Assembly: GCA_012845835.1 (NCBI GenBank)
Contig: JABAKD010000006.1
Location: 6,998,318-7,062,317, forward strand
Reading direction: 5' to 3'
Source: Undaria pinnatifida
Lineage: Eukaryota; Sar; Phaeophyceae; Laminariales; Alariaceae
Length of the DNA: 64,000 bases
Shown here: one piece after another, positions 10,420 through 19,940 of the stretch
Numbering within the stretch: position 1 is the first letter of the stretch
Layout of the letters: each line of letters begins with the position of its first letter
Position numbers and translations under genes: made by a program
Notes under the pieces: model-generated
What the model saw: only the letters and a program-made list of their open reading frames with translations
Told to the model about the DNA's origin: nothing
Databases searched by the model: none

Positions 10420-10724
10420 GCTGGCAAGAACTGATTTTGAGTAATAAACTGAAAGTGCGACCCCATTATCAAGCCCATCTATGGCCTACAGGTATGTCGC
10501 ATAAGAAAACAGCATTGACCAAAAAACAAAAAAAAAATGACACTTTCCCCGACGATTTTGGGTTAACCTCCTTTAGAGCCCCTAAATCCGTCCCTATACC
10601 AACTTCAAGTAAATATGCTCCCAAAAAGGGTTTCCAGAGTTGTAAAGGCGTTAAGGAGCCCCATGTCACTCATAAATGATTTTATCTAAAATGTGTTATA
10701 TACCTCAATCGTAGCACGCTGCGT
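10420..10724 (+). mobile_element. Family A element, left-truncated, split by a family G MITE
   Basis: It has no left TIR and abuts the preceding A copy. The words CTATGGCCTACAGGTATG, CGACGATTTTGGG and the terminal CCTCAATCGTAGCACGC are family A. The conserved run GGGTTAAGGAGCCCC is interrupted exactly at TTAA by the 84-bp G element. Confidence 0.7.
10567..10650 (+). mobile_element. Family G MITE (84 bp) inserted at TTAA
   Basis: Flanked by TTAA at 10563-10566 and 10651-10654. Removing the element and one TTAA restores GGGTTAAGGAGCCCC, the exact sequence found in uninterrupted family A copies. It carries the family interior CCCTATACCAACTTCAAGTA and GGGTTTCCAG. Confidence 0.85.
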
Positions 10725-10920
10725 CGGACCCTGGACCAAGGGTCCGGCAGGAGGGGGGGTGCGGTACCCTTTTTCTTTACCACAGGACTTGAGTCACTCG
10801 CACGAGTGACACTTTTATTTTTTTTTAATTTTTTGGCGCAGCGTAGCTTTGCGCTCCATATATTGCGGGATTTTCTCACCGTCAAAATTAAACCAGAGCA
10901 CGAAAGCTTAATGCCGCAAT

Positions 10921-11355
10921 CGACGGGTGCTATGCGATAGAGGTGCTGCACACCTTTTTTTTTTCTCAATACTACCCCACACATTAGGGGCGAAAGACAT
11001 GGCATTCTTAACCCAAAAACTGAATAAATGTTGGAGAAAAACAAAACTGCCAAGACCGGATGAAGAACCCCATGGACTAGGTACACAACGAGAATCGTGA
11101 AAACAAAAATGACCTATATTTCCGACGATTTAGGGGTCTCAACTCAAAAACTGATTTCGCAAAAACTGATTTTAGAGGGGAAAAAAAAAAACTGCCAAGA
11201 AGACCGGATGAAAAATCCCATGAACTAGGTACACAACGAGAATCGTGAAGAAAAAAATTGTCCTATAATTTCCGACGATTTGGGGTTAAGGAGCCCCGCC
11301 ATTCAGAAATCATTTCAGACGAAAAAAGTGCCATACCTCTACCGTAGCGCGCGCC
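10921..11355 (+). mobile_element. Family A element with internal tandem duplication
   Basis: The left end is GACGGGTGCTATGCGATAGAGG and the right end CTACCGTAGCGCGCG. A block of about 120 bp is present twice (about 11020-11135 and 11155-11280), each with AACTGCCAAGA, CCGGATGAA, AGGTACACAACGAGAATCG and CGACGATTT, which lengthens the copy to 435 bp. Confidence 0.7.
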
Positions 11356-11577
11356 ACGAGTGACACTGTACCTCACTGACAAAAATGCTTTATTTATGAT
11401 GGCGTTCTTTCTTCTTTGGCGCAGCGTAGGTCTTTCCAATTCCATCTCGGGTTTTCGCGTCGTAAAAATTAAACCAGCTAGCACGAAAGCTTGATGATGC
11501 CACGAAAACGAGGGATCACTCGCGCGAGTGACCCCGAGCCACCGCAAAAAATAGGCCCCTTTTAGGCGTCGTCGGCA

Positions 11578-11900
11578 GGACTAATACCCCACTAATACCT
11601 GAAAAATGGCGTCGTCGGCAGGACGATGGTTTTTTGGGGTCGTGGGTTTGAGTCCCACATCCGCCATGATAAACTTTTTCAGACTTTCCCCAATGATCGA
11701 ACCTTAAAAAACACTCTGCCCGGTATCCCCAGGAAATGAAACCGCTTGGATATCGACAGGTCCGCCCGTACATTCGGCCGACCTGCTGTCTATCCCGTCG
11801 TTTCAGGGAGAGAGAGTGTTGTAAGGCTTGGTTTGGGTAAGCTATTGGGTAACCTTTTGCAAGTGGTCAAACGGACTAATACCCCACTAATACCTTAACA
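11578..11900 (+). mobile_element. TRIM retrotransposon, 5' LTR truncated
   Basis: The remnant of the 5' LTR is 11578-11606 (ends ACCCCACTAATACCTGAAAA), followed at once by a candidate primer-binding site TGGCGTCGTCGGCAGGAC (11607-11624). A tRNA T-arm-like hairpin GTGGGTTTGAGTCCCAC lies at 11642-11658. A polypurine tract GGGAGAGAGAG (11806-11816) directly precedes the intact 84-bp 3' LTR, TGTTGTAAGG...CCTTAACA (11817-11900). There is no coding sequence. A second, incomplete copy of the primer-site sequence sits just upstream at 11564-11580 and shares GGAC with the LTR break, suggesting that template switching made the truncation. Confidence 0.75.
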
Positions 11901-11904
11901 CCAC

Positions 11905-12177
11905 GGTGACTGCCGAGTCATCCCGCGGTAGGGGTTGCACTTTCTGCGCCAGAAAGTCCCTGGGCGATTGAGTTCCTCATGTCACGAACTGCCGGTCTAC
12001 GAAGTATATTTCACGAGAAACAATATCTTTTTGGACTAAGGCATAGAAGCTAGGTCGGGTTGTGCGAACGAATGCCTTCGAAGTCATTTTGGTGAGATAT
12101 TGAGTTCCTCATGGGAGGAGAGCTCAGGGGCTAATGCTGCACCCCTACCGTGGGGTGGCTCTCCCCCTACCGTTAGC
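11905..12177 (+). repeat. Dispersed repeat B, copy 1
   Basis: From about GAGTCATCCCGCGGTAGGGG through GTTGTGCGAACGAATGCCTT and GAGATATTGAG to ATGCTGCACCCCTACCGTG it matches 37340-37645 in the same orientation. No coding capacity seen. Confidence 0.65.
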
Positions 12178-12418
12178 GACGGGTGCTACGATAGAGGTGC
12201 GCCACTTTTTTTCTTGACACTACCCCTCACTTTTGGAGGTTTAAGACCTCTCCCGAAACTGCCGTCGGACGAAAAGTCTCGTATGGCTATAGGTACACGA
12301 CGAGAATTTCATCGCAAAAAATGGCACTATTTCCGATAGTATTAGTGGGTTGAGGAGCCCTATTATTCAGAAACCATTTCAGCCAAAAAACGGTATACCT
12401 CTATCGTATCACGCGTCT
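12178..12418 (+). mobile_element. Family A TIR element, compact copy (241 bp)
   Basis: The left end is GACGGGTGCTACGATAGAGG and the right end CCTCTATCGTATCACGCGTC, an inverted pair of about 20 bp with few mismatches. It lies directly after repeat B. A further left-end fragment (GGACGCGTGCTATGACGGC) occurs at about 12459-12478. Confidence 0.75.
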
Positions 12419-12639
12419 AGCCTTGGTCTCTGGTCTAGCGAGATCTAGCGGCCAAGTAGGACGCGTGCTATGACGGCAGTGCACCCTATCTTCTTGAGGC
12501 TCGTCATTCGTGACTTGACTAAGGCTGCAGTTGGGAGTTCGCTTTTTTGGGGGCATTTTTGTTTTTGCAACGGCTCCGGGGTCACGCGCGCGAGTGACCC
12601 ACACCACGTGTCTTGAGGCATTTTGTATTTTTTTATCGT

Positions 12640-12800
12640 TCCCCCTCCCTAGACGCAACTCAAACCCACGGCCACTATGCAGATTCTTCTTACCCCCCTT
12701 CCCCACTACGTTACGTGCCTTCGTTTTTTCGCGAGAAGAATACACTTCAATCCTCTCTTTTTACCCGTCGACTCGCATCGAATTGCACCAGCTCTTACGA
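12640..12800 (-). repeat. Short retroposon family S, diverged copy
   Basis: Reverse strand: AATTCGATGCGAGTCGACGG and TTTCTTCTCGCGAAAAAACG match the family seen at 58870-59060 and 61205-61300. The copy lacks a clear A tail. Confidence 0.45.
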
Positions 12801-12856
12801 AATGGGGTTATGCAGTTGCCGTGTGCAGAACAAGACTGAACGCGTCCTGTTATTAT

Positions 12857-13050
12857 AATTATTTCATTTGCCATCTGACAATGTAGTAGCGTGAGTGTCA
12901 ATAAAACAGAAACATGATGAAAGAACACAGCAGCATCCAGACGAAAGAGTGAAACGATGTTTCCAACAACCAAAAACTACGAACGAATACTAGATGTATA
13001 CCTCCCTGTTCTCCTGGTACTGCCCCTTCCAGCAGCAAGGGCCAAGTCCT
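12857..13050 (+). repeat. Dispersed repeat Q1, copy 2
   Basis: It matches 8456-8642 over its length, including CATCCAGACGAAAGAGTGAAA and TTCCAACAACCAAAAAC. Confidence 0.6.
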
Positions 13051-13165
13051 GTTCATGTTGACCCTGGCATCGGCAATGGAGTCACCGACCTGTATCCCCT
13101 CGTGAGGGTAATTGTATACACGCCCCGTAACACGCGCGATCGAGGCATCACACGCAGCTTGCCAA
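13050..13165 (+). repeat. Dispersed repeat Q2, copy 1
   Basis: GTTGACCCTGG, ACGCGCGATCG and GCATCACACGCAGCTTGC recur at 18145-18310 and 58545-58655. It is continuous here with Q1, so Q1 and Q2 may be parts of one longer element. Confidence 0.5.
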
Positions 13166-13399
13166 CTAAGACAATTATTGTTTTTGAATTAAATTTTCGA
13201 TCGCACACCTGAATGAATGACGTGTGTTTTGCATTACTTTTGTTCTAAATAATAAGCTGTGCGAGCTTGAGGGTGCGTGAGGTTGATGACACAGTAATGA
13301 AGATTCAAACCTTTCGAGCCTTGCTCGGTCTAGGTGTTTTCTTTTTGTTCGCGGGCTCGTATTGTAGTCTGTACCGCTAGACCGTCGGGGACGCCGACT

Positions 13400-13508
13400 C
13401 TACATGCCATGTTGTTGTTGTGGTTGTTGTTGTTGTTGCTGTTGTTGTTGTTGTTGTTGTAACCTGTTGTTGTCGTTGTTGTCGTTGTTGTTGTTCTTGT
13501 TGTTGTCA
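13400..13508. repeat. (TTG)n microsatellite
   Basis: Runs of TTG interrupted by CTG, TCG and an AACC spacer. A poly(A) run of 18 bases follows at 13587-13604. Confidence 0.9.
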
Positions 13509-13794
13509 CACGAACTCGTAGAACCAAATCCGTGGTCACAGGACAAGCTCCAGTCACTCTGGAGTGGAAGGATACCCCGCCGGGGGAAAAAAAAAAAAAA
13601 AAAGCAAGCCAAAAGTGGTAAACCTATCTATGCATATATCGTAGCTGAAATGGAGCGAGGTGCAACACTAGGTTTTTCCTTCAGGTAGACTTGTTTCTTC
13701 CTTCTCTGTCTAAGGATTTGACAAGCCTGTATTACTAGGGGGACTCCGATTCGAAAAAATCGACAACAGAGATAGTAAGGTATACCTCTTTTTG

Positions 13795-14256
13795 ACTGAT
13801 TTCTTTTCTTCTTTTTTTTCAGACTGATTCTACGATAGCCCCCCCTCCCAAAACCAGCGGTTTTCTTTCACGGACGTTTCGTGGCTGCTCGATACGAGAA
13901 AGGATGCTATGAGAAGCATGTCTTTACCATATGTTCTTGTTCGCGAAGGACTATCGACCGATGACGTCGGGGTGGCAAGAGGGGCACCGTTTTTCAGGAG
14001 ATGCGGCCGGGAGCTGGTTTCAAAACCGGCGATTTCGTTAAAGAAAAGTTGGAGGGGCTACCGTAGAATGACCCTTCATCCTCCGGCGGATGGGGCAAAA
14101 TAAAGCTCAAGCTCGCACCACACTTACTTCCACGTATTTTCGTACGCGTCGTGTGTCGATTTTAACTCGATTGCCTTCGCAACCCAGCGCTAGCTGGCGT
14201 GTCCTTCGGATCCCACGATAGCGATAGCGCGAGCTGTCCCTATGGGTGGTCCTCGG
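13795..14256 (-). mobile_element. SINE-like family D copy split by a family C MITE
   Basis: The minus-strand D body is 14075-14256 (reverse strand contains GTTGCGAAGGCAATCGAGTT, TACGTGGAAGTAAGTGTGG and CCATCCGCCGGAGGATGAA). Its A-rich tail is displaced to 13795-13821, where the plus strand is T-rich and ends in TTTTTTTTCA. Family C sits between body and tail with a TTCA duplication. Confidence 0.7.
13822..14074 (+). mobile_element. Family C MITE nested at the tail of a D element, 253 bp
   Basis: Begins GACTGATTCTACGATAGCC and ends GCTACCGTAGAATGACCC. TTCA at 13818-13821 and 14075-14078 is the target duplication. Confidence 0.8.
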
Positions 14257-14741
14257 TAAAATGGTTTTCTGAGTAACGATGGCTCCTTAACCCGAAAACC
14301 GTCGGGGGAAAAAAAAAATAATAGCCATTTTTTTTGCATGATTGACGGATTCTACGATATCCCCACCTCAAAAGATCAGCGTTTTTCTTTAATGGACGTT
14401 TCATGGCTGCTCGACACGAGGAAAGACCATAACAGCAAAATGTTTCCATATATTTTATTGTGTGCAGAGGTCAATCGAATGATTAGGTTGGGGTTTCAAG
14501 GGACACGGTATTTCAGGAGATACGACCGGGAGCTGGTTTCAAAACCGGCGATTTCGTTAAAGAGACGTTCGGGGGGCTACCGTAGAATCAGTCGATTCTC
14601 GTTGTGTACCTGGGCCTTGGTATTTTTCATCCGGTAGCAATTCTATTTTTCTCCAAATATCAGTTTTTGGGGTTAAGACGGACATGTCTTAAGCTCCCAA
14701 ATTGAGGAACCTCAGAAAAAAAAGTGGTGTAGCACGCGTCC
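14257..14741 (-). mobile_element. Family A TIR element split by a family C MITE
   Basis: The left part (about 14257-14343) carries ATGGTTTTCTGAGTAACGATG and CTCCTTAACCCGAAAACCG, and the right part (14594-14741) resumes at GATTCTCGTTGTGTACCTGG, exactly where other copies read GTGATTCTCGTTGTATACCT. The end is GTGTAGCACGCGTC. The left TIR is lost at the border with the D element. Confidence 0.7.
14344..14593 (+). mobile_element. Family C MITE nested in family A, 250 bp
   Basis: Begins GACGGATTCTACGATATCC and ends GCTACCGTAGAATCAGTC, flanked by GATT at 14340-14343 and 14594-14597. Confidence 0.8.
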
Positions 14742-14767
14742 GACCTTGTTGCTTTTACCATGCATGG

Positions 14768-14768
14768 C

Positions 14769-14803
<35 letters not shown>
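14768..14803. repeat. (TAG)n microsatellite, about 12 units
   Basis: Uninterrupted TAG units directly after TGCATGGCAG. Confidence 0.95.
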
Positions 14804-14929
14804 GAATTTCGATCTCTACCACGAAATAGACGCTGGAGCAAACGCCCCGGCTTAATTTGGGGTGGCCCGCCAATAGCCCGTACAATTTTTTTCCTGCATG
14901 TTTGCACGCCTTCTTCTATTGATGAGCTG

Positions 14930-15410
14930 GAAGATTCCAGGGCATTCCCCGCGATTAATCCCGCTGGTCGTAGAATCGCGGCGAACCAACCAACCACAAC
15001 AGAGCTACGAAAAAGAAATGAACAACAATAGCAAAAACACCATAAGAAAGACTAAACCACGGCGAATCGAATGACGGCGTTTTTTTTGCTTTTTTTTTCA
15101 TTTTATCCAAGTTGGAACCGCGGTATGACCGCAGGATTTTTACCACGCACGGACCGCGGTATGACCGCGGGATTTGGCTTTCGAAATCCCGCGGTAAAAA
15201 TCCAGTGGTCATACCGCGGTTCCTACTTGTTGTTGGAAAAAAAAGAAAAAAAGAACATCGACATTCGATTCGCCGTGGTTTCGTCTTTCTTACGGTGCTT
15301 TTCGCCAAAGTTTATTCCCTGCATTCGTAACTCTGTGTGGTTGATTCACCGCGATTCTAAGATCAGCAGGATTAATCCCGGGGAAGGCCCTGGAAAATTC
15401 CCGCGGGGTG
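14930..15410. mobile_element. Foldback element: large imperfect inverted repeat
   Basis: The arms are about 14930-15165 and 15172-15410. Paired landmarks are AGGGCATTCCCCGCGATTAA with the complement of TTAATCCCGGGGAAGGCCC, GGCGAATCGAATGACG with CATTCGATTCGCC, and an inner pair GAACCGCGGTATGACCGC with GGTCATACCGCGGTTC. The centre is near 15169. Arm similarity is moderate and there is no coding content, so it is read as a foldback transposon or inverted duplication. Confidence 0.65.
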
Positions 15411-15929
15411 GGCCAATACTCCCGAAATCAACCTAGCTTGTGGACGTCGTCCTACGATGATGGAAGAAGGGATATATACTCGTGTGAATATTACTTTTCG
15501 GCGGACATTATATGTGTTTTTCGTGGATGACCGGGGGGGGGGCTCTCCTTATCCCAGTACCGTTGGACAAACTTTTACGAACCCCTACAAGGTAAGGGTT
15601 GGTATAAGCCTTCCACCCCTACCCAAAGTACGCTATTTCATGTACACGTTTTTGATTACGGGGCTCTGGAACGCCTTTACAGCTGGAAACCCATTTTGGA
15701 GAAAAATTACTTGGAATTAGTATATGGAGCGATTTTGGGGGCCCCTAAAAGGGGGGTAAGTCGGTATATATCGGTCGCACGGGCTGAAAAAATGTCTATA
15801 CGCCCCAACGGGTGCATATAAGGCCGCGGCAGCGCCATCCACCGTCGGCGCCTCTAAGCGGCCGGGTGGACGGGGGCGGGAGGGGGAGGGGGGGAGGGTG
15901 AAGGGGGATGGCGTAAGAGTATTGAGCGG
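15411..15929. other. Unassigned spacer with a degraded family G MITE
   Basis: At about 15669-15755 the reverse strand matches family G (GCCTTTACAGCTGGAAACCC on the plus strand, with TTACTTGGAATTAGTATATG). Its TTAA ends are lost. Otherwise no feature is seen; a G-rich tract lies at 15865-15906. Confidence 0.5.
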
Positions 15930-16167
15930 GGACACAGATTGTCCCCTGCAGGTCTGCAGATTGAGCAGGTCCTCACTTTCTTAGCCTTCGAGGAGACGTC
16001 GCTTTATTCGATTCCACCAGAGCCCCGGATGGCTTCTGAGACCGGAGGCACGTGCCTCCGATCTATTTCCTGACTATCCCGAATATGAAACGCCAACCTT
16101 ATCATACGAAACCCATCCAAATTATCTCAATTCGGATCATTACAGGCCTTTCGAGGCCGTATCTTAA
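15930..16167 (-). repeat. Dispersed repeat M, copy 1
   Basis: The reverse complement matches 18680-18945 and 61808-62065. It includes the palindrome GGAGGCACGTGCCTCC at about 16044-16059 and the words GCAGACCTGCAGGGG and CTTTCTTAGCC. Confidence 0.7.
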
Positions 16168-16510
16168 CAAGGGGGGGAGGGGGAAGTGTGGGGGCGGAGG
16201 AAGGGGGGGCGTCCTGTCCAAAGACTGAAACCTGGGTTTGGCCATCATCGTCTTGAAGTTTGTGAGCCTTCCAATGGCCGTCACAAGCTAGCGTAAGGCC
16301 GCCCTGGCTTCTTCATCTTGTTGCGTTCTTCCCCCAGTAGTGCTATTGATGCACTTGATACCCTCTATGAGCCCAATGCCGTCTTTGGTCAGTTCATAGG
16401 GTCTGCTAGTATGGTGTTTTCTTTTTCCTTTTTCCTTTCCTTGCTTCCTCTTCTTGTACCAGGTTGTTTTTTCCTTTCTTTTATTTTCCTTTCCTTTTTC
16501 GCTCTCTGTT

Positions 16511-16770
16511 ATTTTTTTTTCTTTTCTTTTCTTTTCTTATTTCTTTTCTTTTCTTTTCTTTTCTTTTCTTTTCTTTTCTTTTCTTTTCTTTTCTTTTCTT
16601 TTCTTTTCTTTTCTTTTCTTTTCTTTTCTTTTCTTTTCTTTTCTTTTCTTTTCTTTTCTTTTCTTTTCTTTTCTTTTCTTTTCTTTTCTTTTCTTTTCTT
16701 TTCTTTTCTTTTCTTTTCTTTTCTTTTCTTTTCTTTTCTTTTCTTTTCTTTTCTTTTCTTTTCTTTTCTC
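16511..16770. repeat. (TTTTC)n microsatellite, about 50 units
   Basis: Nearly perfect pentanucleotide array of about 250 bp, preceded by irregular TTTCC-rich DNA from 16415. Long frames through it encode FSFLF repeats and are not genes. Confidence 0.97.
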
Positions 16771-17280
16771 TTCTTTGTTTTCGTTTCTTTGTTTTTTCCC
16801 ATTGACTTGAGTCTGACGTGCGTGTACGTAGTGATAGGTACTACGTGTAATATATACGTGGTAGTCTTTTCTGGGTGGCAACCGTTGTAGTCGGTTTTTC
16901 AGGCACGAGTAGTGCGACGTATGTACCAGCATGGACCTGGCACATCGTAGGCTGACTCCCGATTTCACTTTTATATGTTTCTGGTGGAGGCATGCATTGC
17001 GTCAGCTGTGATATATGCGTGTACCACCTTTGGTTCGTTTGTGTTTTTTTGCCCTGGGGTTTTCCTCAGCTCCAGAGTGACTCTAGAGCCTGTCCTGTTA
17101 GCACGGGCGTGATTATGCGAGTTAATGTTAGAACAACAACAACAACCACACACTAAGCCATACACCTCAATCCCACCCCGTATGGTAATGGGGCTAGGTT
17201 AGGGCTTGCGCCGCTGTTCGGGTTGGGGCCTGGAACCAGGAACATAGGTATGACACTGCTAAATAGTACCTGGTAGAGTA
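16771..17280. other. Unassigned spacer
   Basis: No gene or repeat family recognised. It contains TACCTGGTA at 17267-17275. Confidence 0.3.
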
Positions 17281-18130
17281 TTTAAAATAGGGGTACATGG
17301 CTTATATATACACTACCAGGCAGGTGCTACCACCTCGTTACCTATCCAACCACCCATGCCGTAGCTCCAGTTCATTTATTTCCGCCCCCGCCCCCCCTTC
17401 CCCCCCCCCCCGCCCCCTCCTTCCCCACCACCCGCACCATCGCCTTGACCTAGCACGTATAGCAAAGTTCCTCCCTGTTCATGCCACCTAAAGGGGTTTG
17501 ATTCCCCCCCCCCCCCCCCCCAATTCCCCCCCCCCCCCCCTCTTTTTGCTCTCTCCCGCCTTCCCCTCTAAATTCAAAATCTGCCAGAGAAATAAACACT
17601 ACCAGACAGTTGATATCACCTCATTACCTTTCTAGCCATCCATGGGGTAGCTTCAATTCATACCCCCCCCCCCCCCCCCCAATGCCCCCTCCTTCCCCAC
17701 CATCCGCACCATCGCCTGGCTCCACGCGCATAGCAAGCTCCTAACATATATACATTTATGCGACCTAAAGCTGTTGGAAATCTTGTTCTCCTCGCCCCCC
17801 CCCCCCCTTTCGAACACTCCGCCCTCTCTCCTCACTAGTTGTACGACTTACAGGATGTACATGATAAACTGATGCATTCCTTCCACAACCGTCACATTTA
17901 TCCCCTTAACTTAAAGGATTTATAGTTTCTGCGCACAGATGAAGTTGACCCCGCCTCCCCCCCCCCCCGCTCCCTCTTGTTCAAACCCCGGCCCCCACGC
18001 CCTTGAAATCTCCGCCCTCCCCTCACCGGTTACACGACTTACAGGATACACTTGATAAACTGATGCATTTCCTTCCACAGCTGTCAGATTTTGTCCCCCT
18101 CAAAAACGGGTTTTGTAGTTCCCGCGCACA
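17281..18130. repeat. C-rich region made of two duplicated blocks
   Basis: Block 1 is a direct repeat (about 17300-17500 and 17590-17770) sharing ACACTACCAG, CCTCGTTACC or CCTCATTACC, CACCATC and CGCACCATCGCCT. Block 2 is a direct repeat (about 17835-17940 and 18020-18130) sharing ACGACTTACAGGAT, GATAAACTGATGCATT and GCGCACAGAT. Poly(C) runs of 10-18 bases lie in each copy. Confidence 0.7.
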
Positions 18131-18144
18131 GATTGGTTAACATC

Positions 18145-18310
18145 ACCCTGTTGACCCTGGTACAAGCTACACTGTAGTTGCAAGGGGACTCGCCGACCTA
18201 GATCCTTGATGAGGACACACACCCAATAATACGCGCGATCGGAGCATCACACACAGCTTGCAAAAGATGAGTTTCGATGAAATCTTCGATCTCAACAGCT
18301 GGAGTGTATG
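18145..18310 (+). repeat. Dispersed repeat Q2, copy 2
   Basis: GTTGACCCTGG, AATACGCGCGATCGG, GCATCACACACAGCTTGC and GATGAGTTTCGATGAAATC match 58545-58655, and the first half matches 13050-13165. Confidence 0.65.
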
Positions 18311-18593
18311 CTTATTTTTAGAATATATACCGCATCGTCCAGTTGACCCGGTCTTGGTCTCGGGGAGGGGTTTCGGCCAAGGGCCGAGACTCGCTCTTGT
18401 TCGTTACGTATGCGGCAAGGAGGTGCGTGTTCACAAAACCCTCCCTCGCTTGGTTCAAGGAGAGAGATCTACCAGTGAGAGTTGGGAGCTTGGGTCAGCG
18501 AAGCTTACCACTTATTATTCGATAAAATGGTTGACGAACACTGTGTGCGAGACGAAGGGAGTTTTCAGCCTACATTGGATGGTTGCGTTTCAT

Positions 18594-18622
18594 TGGGTTA
18601 GGGCTAGGGCTAGGGTTAGGGT
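18594..18622 (+). repeat. Interstitial telomere-like run (GGGTTA/GGGCTA)
   Basis: About five degenerate TTAGGG-type units. Similar short runs occur at 19066-19092 (CCCTAA orientation), 20690-20740, 36975-37012, 51590-51606, 60400-60421 and 63493-63512. All are short and imperfect. Confidence 0.6.
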
Positions 18623-18679
18623 ACTATAAATTTATAAGAGCTTGTCAACCATTTTCTCGAGTAAGTGGTAATGTTAAGA

Positions 18680-18945
18680 TACGGCCTCGAAAGGCCTGCA
18701 ATGACCCGAAATTGAGATCATTTGGATTGGTTTCGTACGATAAGGTTGGCGTTTTATGTTCGGGAAAGTTAGGAAATAGATCGGAGGTAGATCGGAGGCA
18801 CGTGCCTCCGATCTCAGAAGCTATCCGGGGATCTGGTGGAATCGAACAAAGCTACGTCTCTACGAAGGAAAATAAAGTGAGTACTCTCCGAGGACCTGCT
18901 CAATTGGCAGACCTGCAGGGGGCACTCTGTGTCCCCCACCCTATA
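18680..18945 (+). repeat. Dispersed repeat M, copy 2
   Basis: It contains ACGGCCTCGAAAGGCCTGC, the palindrome GGAGGCACGTGCCTCC (18794-18809), AAGTGAGTACTC and GGCACTCTGTGTCCC. It shares order and spacing with the copies at 15930 (reverse) and 61808. Confidence 0.75.
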
Positions 18946-19185
18946 ACCTTACAGTAAGGTACCCTCGTTTGGGTCGCTCTCGCAGAGGGAGGGCCTTTCA
19001 CTCCCCACCCACCCCTGGAGTGACTTACATTGATTGTTGTGTTTTGTAAAAACCATGGAACAAACTCTAACCCTAGCTCTAACCCTAGCCCGTGCGAAAT
19101 GCCGGTCGAAGTGCCTCCTTAATGGCGTCATAATAATGACGTCGCCGGGGTGAAACGGTTGGAAAAAACAATAATAATGTGTATA

Positions 19186-19940
19186 AAAGAGGTATACCCT
19201 TTTTTGGCTTTGACCCGGGAGTGAAAATTGGGGGTACCCCGCTACCGTAGCATTGATCTAAAAATAGGTATACCCTTTTTTGGCTTTGACCCGGGAATGA
19301 AAATTGGGGGTACCCCCTACCGTAGCCTTGATCTAAAAAGAGGTATGCCCTTTTTTGGCTTTGACCCGGGAGTGAAAATCAGGGGTACCCCCCTACCATA
19401 GCCTTGATCTAAAAATAGGTATACCCTTTTTTGGCTTTGACCCGGGAGTGAAAATTAGGGGTACCCCCCTACCATAGCCTTGATCCAAAAAGAGGTATAC
19501 CCTTTTTTGGCTTTGACCCGGGAGTGAAAATTAGGGGTACCCCCCTACCGTAGCCTTGATCTAAAAAGAGGTATACCCTTTTTTGGCTTTGACCCGGGAG
19601 TGAAAATTAGGGGTACCCCCCTACCATAGCCTTGATCTAAAAAGAGGTATACCCTTTTTTGGCTTTGACCCGGGAGTGAAAATTAGGGGTACCCCCCTAC
19701 CATAGCCTTGATCTAAAGAGAGGTATACCCTTTTTTGGCTTTGACCCGAGAGTGAAAATTAGGGGTACCCCCCTACCATAGCCTTGATCTAAAAAGAGGT
19801 ATACCCTTTTTTGGCTTTGACCCGGGAGTGAAAATTAGGGGTACCCCCTACTATAGCCTTGATCCAAAAAGAGGTATACCCTTTTTTGGCTTTGACCCGG
19901 GAGTGAAAATTAGGGGTGCCCCCCTACCATAGCCTTGATC
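19186..19940 (+). repeat. Minisatellite of ten 76-bp units
   Basis: Units start at about 19191, 19268, 19342, 19418, 19493, 19570, 19647, 19722, 19798 and 19873. Each has GGTATACCCTTTTTTGGC, GACCCGGGAGTGAAAATTA, GGGGTACCCCCCTACCATAG and CCTTGATCTAAAAAG. Units are 90 percent or more alike, so the expansion is recent. The GAGGTATACC...TTTTTTGGC start resembles one end of family A, a possible seed. Confidence 0.95.

Noticed and set aside
16318-16968. Several frames of 97-190 codons (FSFLF or KKRKE repeats)
   Set aside because: Translation of the (TTTTC)n array in different frames.
18594-18622. True telomere or subtelomere
   Set aside because: Only about five degenerate units, with sequence continuing on both sides; several such short runs are scattered in both orientations.
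19186-19940. Regular array that could suggest CRISPR
   Set aside because: The whole 76-bp unit repeats with no unique spacers, and the context is eukaryotic.
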